A DNA stretch of 64,000 nucleotides from Actinomycetes bacterium (GTDB lineage Bacteria; Actinomycetota; Actinomycetes; Mycobacteriales; Mycobacteriaceae), in contig JAEXZY010000034.1 of the NCBI GenBank assembly GCA_023404955.1, positions 1 through 64,000 of the forward strand, read 5' to 3'. How positions within the stretch are numbered: position 1 is the first letter of the stretch; every line of letters begins with the position of its first letter. Position numbers and translations under genes: made by a program. This document shows, in pieces, positions 9,095 through 16,700 of the stretch. The notes under the pieces were generated by a model. It had not been told where the DNA came from, searched no databases, and was given only the letters and a program-made list of their open reading frames with translations.

Positions 9095-9107
9095 TGTGGT
9101 TCACTAC
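9095..9107 (+). promoter_or_regulatory. Motif shared by the fbpA and fbpD upstream regions (copy 2)
   Basis: TGTGGTTCACTAC ends 34 nt before the fbpD ATG and matches the fbpA-upstream motif at 12 of 13 positions. It lies between the fbpA terminator hairpin and the fbpD ribosome binding site (AGGTGGGG at 9131-9138), where a separate fbpD promoter or operator is expected. Confidence 0.4.
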
Positions 9108-9141
9108 GTTGCGGTCGGGTGCGATTCGAGAGGTGGGGTTG

Positions 9142-10026
9142 ATGCGAGGGCTGATCCGGACATTGATGGCTGTCGTGCTGGCGGCCGCGGCAGGCTTCGC
9201 CGGCGGTGTGGGCACCGCCCACGCCCAGGGCGTCGAGATGCTGATGGTCCCCTCGGCCGCGATGGGCCGTGACATCCCCGTGGCCTTCTCCGGCGGCGGC
9301 CCGCACGCGGTGGTCCTGCTCGACGCCTTCAACGGTGCGCCCGACGTGAGCAACTGGGTGACAGCAGGCAATGCGATGAACACGCTCGCGGGTAAGGGCA
9401 TCTCGGTGGTGGCCCCGGCCGGCGGCGCGTTCAGCATGTACACGAACTGGGAGCAGGACGGCAGCAAGCAGTGGGAGACGTTCCTCGCCGACGAGCTGCC
9501 GAATTGGCTGGCCGCCAACAAGGGTCTGGCTCCGGGCGGGCACGGGATCGTCGGCGCGGCGATGGGCGGCACCGGCGCGGTCACGATGGCGGCCTTCCAC
9601 CCCAATCGCTACAGCTTCGCGGGTTCGCTGTCGGGCTTCCTGACCCCGTCGGCCACGACGATGAACGGCGCCATCACCGACGGGTTGGCCCGGTTCGGTG
9701 GTCTGGACATCCGCAACATGTGGGGTCTGCCGCAGCTGGGCCGCTGGAAGTGGCACGATCCCGACGTCCACGTGCAACTGCTCGCCAACAACAACACGCG
9801 CCTGTGGATCTTCAGCCCGTCGACCACCAGCTGCACCGACGTGCCCGCGATGATCGGCTACTGCGACCAGGCCCAGGGCAGCAACCGGGCGTTCTACCAG
9901 CACTACCGCGCGGTCGGCGGCGGAAACGGGCACTTCGACTTCCCGGCCGCAGGCACTCACGACTGGGGAACGTGGAGCGCTCAGCTCGGTGCGATGAGCG
10001 GGGAGCTCGTCACGACGATCCGGTAG
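9142..10026 (+). CDS. fbpD: MPT51/MPB51, non-catalytic antigen 85 paralog (FbpD)
   Basis: The product is 294 residues (Rv3803c: 299), with a signal peptide ending near GTAHAQG. The antigen 85 fold is recognisable from EMLMVPSAAMGRDIPVAFSGGGPH, WETFLADELPNWL and GTHDWGTWSAQL. The nucleophile motif GLSMAG is replaced by GAAMGG, so Ala140 (codon 9559-9561) stands where the catalytic Ser should be. The protein cannot use the normal mycolyltransferase mechanism, which matches what is known for MPT51. A ligand- or matrix-binding role has been proposed. The ATG at 9142 has a good AGGTGGGG ribosome binding site. An upstream in-frame ATG at 9091 would put extra residues before the signal peptide and is disfavoured. 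Confidence 0.93.
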   Translation: MRGLIRTLMAVVLAAAAGFAGGVGTAHAQGVEMLMVPSAAMGRDIPVAFSGGGPHAVVLLDAFNGAPDVSNWVTAGNAMNTLAGKGISVVAPAGGAFSMYTNWEQDGSKQWETFLADELPNWLAANKGLAPGGHGIVGAAMGGTGAVTMAAFHPNRYSFAGSLSGFLTPSATTMNGAITDGLARFGGLDIRNMWGLPQLGRWKWHDPDVHVQLLANNNTRLWIFSPSTTSCTDVPAMIGYCDQAQGSNRAFYQHYRAVGGGNGHFDFPAAGTHDWGTWSAQLGAMSGELVTTIR

Positions 10027-10063
10027 GCGGGCGCTCCTCGGCGGCCCCGGTACGTTGGAGTCC

Positions 10064-10555
10064 GTGCATCACAGGTCACGGTCCGCTCTGGCGGGTGCAG
10101 GTGTGGCGGGGTGTGTGCTGGCCGCCTCGTCGTTGCTGGCCGGTTGCGGGACTCCCGACGAGATGGTCGCCGGCCCGGCCGCGGACATCGAGCCGTCGCC
10201 CTCGCACGGCCAGGACGGGGTGCAGCTGCCCGGTCAGCCGCCCGAGGGCGGAACCTCCAACGCGCTGGTGGTCACGCCGCGCGAACGCGCCTATCTCGAC
10301 GCGCTGCGCACCGCGGGGGTCGCGCCGTCCAGCGATCTGGCGGCGCTGAGCATCGGGTCGTACGTGTGCCAGGCGCGGGCGGCCAGGCAGACCGATCAGG
10401 CGGTGTGGGACTACGTCGCGCCCCTGGTCCGCAATGACGCGAGCGAGCCGGCCTCCGAGGGAGTCATGAGCTCCGGCGGCGCGCTGCCGTCGGCGACCCG
10501 GCTGCACGCCGAGACCGCCGACTACATTCGCATCGCCACCGATCAACTCTGCTAG
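10064..10555 (+). CDS. Small lipoprotein with DUF732-like domain
   Basis: The product is about 163 residues. The N-terminal signal peptide ends in the lipobox SLLAGC, so Cys is probably acylated. A Pro/Gly-rich linker (about residues 35-65) leads to a C-terminal domain resembling DUF732, with pattern RERAYLDALRTAGV, then SYVCQARAA and a C-terminal DQLC. The two Cys could form a disulfide. The start is GTG 10064, or TTG 10055 if three residues longer. It lies between fbpD and the Rv3802c ortholog, 14 nt before the latter, so co-transcription with the essential envelope lipase is plausible. No function is known to me. Confidence 0.75.
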   Translation: MHHRSRSALAGAGVAGCVLAASSLLAGCGTPDEMVAGPAADIEPSPSHGQDGVQLPGQPPEGGTSNALVVTPRERAYLDALRTAGVAPSSDLAALSIGSYVCQARAARQTDQAVWDYVAPLVRNDASEPASEGVMSSGGALPSATRLHAETADYIRIATDQLC

Positions 10556-10569
10556 GAGCTCCCGAACCC

Positions 10570-11592
10570 ATGGCCAAGACCAATCGGCGTAAACGCCACC
10601 GCCTGCTGGCGCTATTCGCTGCCGGGGCGGTGGGCCTCGTCGTCGTGCTGATCGTTGCCGTCGTGATCGTCGTGCTGCGCCGGCCCGACGGGGGTTCGAC
10701 AGCCATTCCGCCGACCGCACTGCCTCCGACGGGCGCGCCGTCCGGGACGCCCGGCACGCCGAGCAAGCCGCGGCCGGAGTTCCAGGACGCGAGCTGCCCC
10801 GACGTCCAGCTGATTTCGATCCCGGGCACCTGGGAGTCCTCGCGGGCACTGGATCCGTTCAACCCCGTGCAGTTCCCGGCGGCGCTGCTGCTGCGTGTGA
10901 CGAACCCGATCCGGGCCGAGTTCGGCAACGATCGGGTCGAGATCTTCACGGTTCCCTACACCGCGCAGTTCCACAATCCGCTGTCGGCCGATCAGCAGAT
11001 GTCCTACAACGACAGCCGGGCCGAGGGCACCCGGGCCGCCGTGCAGGCGATGACCGACATGAACAACCGGTGCCCGCTGACCAGCTACGTGCTGATCGGG
11101 TTCTCTCAAGGCGCGGTCATCGCCGGGGACATCGCCAGTGACATCGGCAACGGCCGCGGCCCGGTGGACCAGGATCTGGTCCTCGGCGTGACCTTGGTCG
11201 CCGACGGCCGCCGTCAGGACGGCGTCGGGCAGGACGTCGGACCCAACCCGGACGGCCAGGGTGCCGAGATCACGTTGCACGAAGTTCCGACGCTGTCCGC
11301 ATTGGGGCTGACGATGACGGGTCCGCGGCCGGGCGGTTTCGGTGCACTCAGCGATCGCACCAACGAGATCTGCGCGCGGGGTGACCTGATCTGCGCGGCG
11401 CCGTCGTCGGCGTTCAACATCACCCAGCTGCCCAAGACGCTGGAGGTGCTCAGCGGCGGGGCGGGTCAGCCGGTCCATGCGATGTACGCCACTCCGCAGT
11501 TCTGGAACATCGACGGCCAGCCGGCCACCGACTGGACGCTGAACTGGGCGCGGCAGTTGATAAGTAACGCTCCGCAGCCGAAACATGGCTGA
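10570..11592 (+). CDS. culp6: Cutinase-like envelope lipase/thioesterase (Rv3802c, Culp6)
   Basis: The product is 340 residues (Rv3802c: 336). An N-terminal membrane anchor (about residues 11-37) is followed by a Pro/Thr-rich linker and a cutinase alpha/beta-hydrolase domain. The nucleophile elbow is VLIGFSQGAVIAGD. Later Cys residues (NEICARGDLICAAP) and GQPVHAMYA contain the predicted disulfide and catalytic His. Rv3802c has phospholipase and thioesterase activity, is essential, and is genetically linked to mycolate biosynthesis in all mycolata. AGGAG at 10555-10559 precedes the ATG. It sits upstream of fadD32 as in M. tuberculosis. Confidence 0.93.
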   Translation: MAKTNRRKRHRLLALFAAGAVGLVVVLIVAVVIVVLRRPDGGSTAIPPTALPPTGAPSGTPGTPSKPRPEFQDASCPDVQLISIPGTWESSRALDPFNPVQFPAALLLRVTNPIRAEFGNDRVEIFTVPYTAQFHNPLSADQQMSYNDSRAEGTRAAVQAMTDMNNRCPLTSYVLIGFSQGAVIAGDIASDIGNGRGPVDQDLVLGVTLVADGRRQDGVGQDVGPNPDGQGAEITLHEVPTLSALGLTMTGPRPGGFGALSDRTNEICARGDLICAAPSSAFNITQLPKTLEVLSGGAGQPVHAMYATPQFWNIDGQPATDWTLNWARQLISNAPQPKHG

Positions 11593-11754
11593 CACGTGAC
11601 CGTGGAGATTTGGCGGCCGTCAGGGCGTCGCCTAACATTAAGGGAAATCTAAGACCACAGTTCGAGTGCACACGAACGGCGGCTCAGGGGCGGGGAGCCG
11701 TCACCCCGGTACGATTTCGGGGTTTGGGATTCATCCCATGTGATTGGAGTTGAG

Positions 11755-13644
11755 ATGGCGTTCCACAACCCGTTCATCAAGGACGGACTGATCAAGTTCC
11801 CCGACAACGGGAGCCTGGTCAAGCACGTCGAACGATGGGCGAAGGTGCGGGGCGACAAACTGGCCTACCGCTTCGTGGACTTCTCCACCGAACGTGACGG
11901 GGTCTACCGAGACCTGAACTGGGCGGACTTCGGTGCGCGCAACCGCGCCGTCGGAGCCCGGCTGCAGCAGGTGACGCAACCGGGCGACCGGGTCGCGATC
12001 CTCTGCCCGCAGAACCTGGAGTACCTGGTCGCGTTCTTCGGGGTGCTGTACTCGGGCCGGATCGCCGTGCCCCTGTTCGATCCCAACGAGCCGGGCCACG
12101 TCGGCCGCCTGCACGCCGTGCTGGATGACTGCCAGCCCTCGGCGATCCTCACCACGACGGCGGCCGCGGAGGGCGTGCGCAAGTTCTTCCGCACTCGCCC
12201 CGCCAACCAGCGCCCCCGCGTCATCGCCGTCGATGCGGTACCCAACGAGGTGGGCGCCACCTGGGAGCCCATCGACGTCCAGCACGACACCATCGCCTAT
12301 CTGCAGTACACCTCCGGGTCGACCCGCATCCCGACCGGTGTGCAGATCACCCACCTGAACCTCGCCACGAACGTCGTCCAGGTCATCGAGGCGCTGGACG
12401 GGCAGGAAGGCGACCGGGGCGTCTCGTGGCTGCCCTTCTTCCACGACATGGGCCTGATCACCGTGCTGCTGTCCCCGATGCTCGGGCACTACATCACGTT
12501 CATGACGCCGGCCGCCTTCGTCCGCCGGCCGGGCCGGTGGATTCGCGAGATGGCGCGACGCGAGGGCGACACGGGCGGCACCATCTCGGTGGCGCCCAAC
12601 TTCGCGTTCGATCACGCCGCGGCGCGAGGTGTGCCCAAGGAGGGGGAAGAGCCCCTCGACATGTCGAACATCAAGTGCATCCTCAACGGCAGCGAGCCCA
12701 TCTCGGCGGCCACGGTCAACCGGTTCAACGAGGCGTTCGGCCCGTTCGGCTTCAAGCCGCAGGCCATCAAGCCGTCCTACGGTCTGGCCGAGGCCACGCT
12801 GTTCGTCTCGACCACGCCGATGAACGCCGAGCCCCGGATCATCTACGTGGACCGCGACGAGCTCAACAACCATCGGTTCGTCGAGGTGCCCGAGGACTCG
12901 CCCAAGGCGGTCGCCCAGGCCGGCGCCGGCAAGATCGGTGTCGCGGAGTGGGCGGTCATCGTCGACGCCGACACCGCCAGCGAGCTGCCCGACGGCCAGA
13001 TCGGTGAGGTGTGGATCAGCGGCCAGAACATGGGCACCGGCTACTGGGGCAAGCCCGATGAGACCACCGCGACTTTTCACAACATCCTCAAGTCGCGGAC
13101 CGAACCGTCGCACGCACAGGGCGCCACCGACGACGCGACCTGGGTGCGGACCGGCGACCTCGGCGCCTACCACGACGGCGAGCTCTACATCACCGGCCGC
13201 ACCAAGGATCTGGTGATCATCGACGGTCGCAACCACTATCCGCAGGACCTGGAGTACTCCGCGCAGGAGTCCACCAAGGCGCTGCGCACCGGCTTCGTCG
13301 CCGCGTTCTCCGTGCCGGCCAACCAGCTGCCCGACGAGGTGTTCGCCGACGCGCATTCCGGCCTCAAGCGGGATCCGAGCGACACGTCCGAACAACTTGT
13401 CATCGTCGGCGAGCGGGCACCCGGTGCGCACAAGCTCGACATGGGCCCCATCGCCGACGACATTCGCGCGGCGATCGCGGTGCGCCACGGTGTGACGGTG
13501 CGCGACGTGCTGCTGACCCCGGCCGGTGCGATCCCGCGTACGTCGAGCGGCAAGATCGGCCGCCGCGCCTGCCGGTCGGCGTATCTCGACGGCAGCCTGC
13601 GCAGCGGCAAGGTGGCCAACGCCTTCCCCGATGAAACGGACTGA
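11755..13644 (+). CDS. fadD32: Long-chain fatty acyl-AMP ligase FadD32
   Basis: The product is 629 residues (Rv3801c: 637). It activates the meromycolic chain as acyl-adenylate and loads it on the N-terminal ACP of Pks13. The adenylate-forming motifs are visible: IAYLQYTSGSTRIPTGVQ (P-loop-like), SYGLAEATLF, and the hinge region GDLGAYHDGELYITGRTKDL followed by GRNHYPQDLE, which is characteristic of the FAAL class. The ATG at 11755 follows TTGGAG at 11744-11749; an upstream in-frame ATG at 11740 is less favoured. The 162-nt upstream region should hold the operon promoter. Genes pks13 and accD4 follow in the conserved condensation operon. Confidence 0.97.
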   Translation: MAFHNPFIKDGLIKFPDNGSLVKHVERWAKVRGDKLAYRFVDFSTERDGVYRDLNWADFGARNRAVGARLQQVTQPGDRVAILCPQNLEYLVAFFGVLYSGRIAVPLFDPNEPGHVGRLHAVLDDCQPSAILTTTAAAEGVRKFFRTRPANQRPRVIAVDAVPNEVGATWEPIDVQHDTIAYLQYTSGSTRIPTGVQITHLNLATNVVQVIEALDGQEGDRGVSWLPFFHDMGLITVLLSPMLGHYITFMTPAAFVRRPGRWIREMARREGDTGGTISVAPNFAFDHAAARGVPKEGEEPLDMSNIKCILNGSEPISAATVNRFNEAFGPFGFKPQAIKPSYGLAEATLFVSTTPMNAEPRIIYVDRDELNNHRFVEVPEDSPKAVAQAGAGKIGVAEWAVIVDADTASELPDGQIGEVWISGQNMGTGYWGKPDETTATFHNILKSRTEPSHAQGATDDATWVRTGDLGAYHDGELYITGRTKDLVIIDGRNHYPQDLEYSAQESTKALRTGFVAAFSVPANQLPDEVFADAHSGLKRDPSDTSEQLVIVGERAPGAHKLDMGPIADDIRAAIAVRHGVTVRDVLLTPAGAIPRTSSGKIGRRACRSAYLDGSLRSGKVANAFPDETD

Positions 13645-13706
13645 CGTCCACCAACAGCAACGGCACCGGCGGCCATCGGCCGCCTGTCGATCGTGAGGTA
13701 GTGAAC

Positions 13707-16700
13707 ATGGCTGAGCCGCAGAACAATTCGCGTGTACCCGACATGACCGTGAACGAGATGCGGGAGTGGCTGCGCAACTGGATCGGCAATGCCACCGGGC
13801 AGTCGCCGGACGCCATCAACGAGTCGACGCCGATGGTCGAGCTGGGCCTGTCCTCGCGCGACGCGGTGGCGATGGCCAGCGACATCGAGGACCTGACCGG
13901 CGTGACGCTGACCGCGACGGTCGCATTCCGGCATCCGACGATCGAGTCGCTCGCGACCGTGATCATCGAGGGTGAGCCCGAAGACGATCTGGCGGCGCTG
14001 GACGCCGAGGACTGGTCGCGCGACGGCGACGAGGGAAAGCTCAACATCGCGATCGTCGGTGTCGGCACCCGCTTCCCGGGCGACATGAACACTCCCGATC
14101 AGACGTGGGAGGCGCTGCTCGAGGGCCGCGATGCGATCACCGATCTGCCCGAGGGGCGATGGTCGGAGTTCCTGTCCGAGCCGCGCATCGCCGAGCGGGT
14201 GGCCAAGGCCCGCACCCGCGGCGGGTACCTCAAGGACATCAAGGGCTTCGACGCCGAGTTCTTCGCGCTGTCGAAGATGGAAGCCGACAACATCGATCCG
14301 CAGCAGCGCATGGCGCTCGAGCTGACGTGGGAAGCGCTGGAGCACGCCAGGATTCCCGCCTCGAGCCTGCGCGGCGGCAACGTCGGCGTGTTCATCGGCA
14401 GCTCGGTCAACGACTACATGTTCATGTCGGTCGCCGATCCGACCGTCGCACATCCCTACGCGATCACCGGCAACTCGAGCGCGGTCATCGCCAACCGGGT
14501 CTCCTACTTCTACGATTTCCGTGGGCCGTCGATGGCCATCGACACGGCCTGCTCGTCGGCGCTGGTGGCCGTGCACGAAGGCATGAAGGCGCTGCGCGCC
14601 GGTGACGCGGACGTCGTCCTCGCCGGCGGCGTCAACGCCCTGATCACTCCGCTGGTCACGCTCGGCTTCGACGAGGTCGGCGGCGTGCTGGCCTCCGACG
14701 GCCGGATCAAGTCCTTCTCCTCCGACGCCGACGGGTATGCCCGGTCCGAGGGCGGCGGCATGATCGTGCTGAAGCGTCTCGAGGACGCGCGCCGCGACGG
14801 CGACGACATCCTCGCGGTGATCGCCGGTGGCGCGGTCAACCACGACGGCCGCTCCAACGGCATGCTGGCGCCGAACCCCGACGCCCAGGAAGCCGTGCTG
14901 CGCAAGGCCTACAAGGACGCCGGTATCGACCCGCGTTCCGTCGACTACGTCGAAGCGCACGGCACCGGCACCATCCTGGGTGACCCGATCGAGGCCGACG
15001 CGCTGGGCCGGGTCATCGGCCGTGGCCGCGCCGCCGACAAGCCGGCGCTGCTGGGTGCGGTGAAATCGAACGTGGGCCACCTGGAGTCGGCTGCCGGTGC
15101 GGCGAGCCTGGCCAAGGTGGCGTTGGCGTTGCGCAACAACAAGATCCCGCCGTCGATCAACTACGCCGGACCCAACCCCTACATCGACTTCGACGCCGAA
15201 CACCTCAAGGTGGCCGACACGGTGACCGACTGGCCGCGCTACAGCGGCAAGGCCATCGCCGGTGTCTCCGGCTTCGGCTTCGGCGGCGCCAACGCCCACC
15301 TGGTGGTGCGCGAGGTGCTCGCCAGCGACCTGGTCGAGCCCGCCCCCGAGCCCGACGTGGCGGTCGTGACACCCGCCAACGACGACGCCAAGGCCGTCTA
15401 CGTGGGCGGCGTCCGGATGGACGAGTACGGCGAGTTTCTCGACGATGACGATGACGACGCGCTGGACACCCCGGTGGCGGCCGCCGAGGGTGAGTACGAG
15501 CTGCCCGGCCTGACCGACGAGGCGCTGCGCCTGCTCGAGGTCGCCCGCGAGAAGCAGGCTGCCGCGGATGCCGAAAACCCGCCGACACCGATTGTCCCGC
15601 TGGCAGTGTCGGGCTTCCTGACCTCGCGCAAGAAGGCCGCCGCCGCGGAGTTGGCGGATTGGATCGACAGCCCCGAGGGGCGCGCTTCGTCGTTGGAGTC
15701 GATCGGCCGCTCGCTGTCGCGGCGCAACCACGGCCGCTCGCGCGCGGTGGTGCTGGCCCACGACCACGACGAGGCGATCAAGGGTCTGCGCGCCATCGCC
15801 GAGGGCAAGCCCACCCCGCTCGTCATCAGTGCCGACGGTCCGGTGACCAATGGGCCGGTGTGGGTGCTGGCCGGGTTCGGCGCGCAGCACCGCAAGATGG
15901 GCAAGAGCCTGTACCTGCGTGACGAGACGTTCGCCGAGTGGATCAACAAGGTGGACAGCCTGATTCAGGACGAGCGCGGCTTCTCGATCCTGGAGCTCAT
16001 CCTCGACGACGCGATCGACTACACCGACGAGACCACCGAGCTGCCGATCGAGAAGGTGCAGCTGGTGATCTTCGCGATCCAGATCGCGCTCGGCGAGCTG
16101 CTCAAGTCGCACGGCGCGAAACCCGGTGCGCTGGTGGGCCAGTCGCTGGGCGAGGCGGCCGCGGCCTACTTCGCCGGCGGTCTCTCACTGGAGGACGCGA
16201 CCCGGACCATCTGTTCCCGCAGCCACCTGATGGGTGAGGGCGAGGCGATGCTGTTCGGCGAGTACATCCGGCTCATGGCGCTGGTCGAGTACTCCGCGGA
16301 TGAGATCGAAACGGTCTTCTCGGACTTCAAGAACCTCGAAGTCTGCGTGTACGCCGCCCCGACGCAGACCGTGATCGGTGGGCCGCCCGACGAGGTGGAC
16401 GCGATCATCGCCCGCGCCGAATCGGAGGGCAAGTTCGCCCGCAAGTTCCAGACCAAGGGCGCCAGCCACACCTCGCAGATGGACCCGCTGCTCGGCGAAC
16501 TGGCCGCGGAACTGCAGGGTATCGAGGCGCACCCGCTGCAGGTCGCGTACTACTCGACGGTGCACGAGGGCAACCTCATTCGCGCCGGCGCGGAGCCGAT
16601 CCACGACGTGGACTACTGGAAGAAGGGGCTGCGGCACAGCGTCTACTTCACCCACGGCATCCGCAACGCCGTCGACAACGGGCACACCACGTTCCTGGAA

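Noticed and set aside
13236..16112. A 958-codon open frame antisense to pks13
   Set aside because: It runs opposite the ACP, KS and start of the AT domains of Pks13, has no recognisable motif, and is the expected by-product of high-GC codon bias on the opposite strand.
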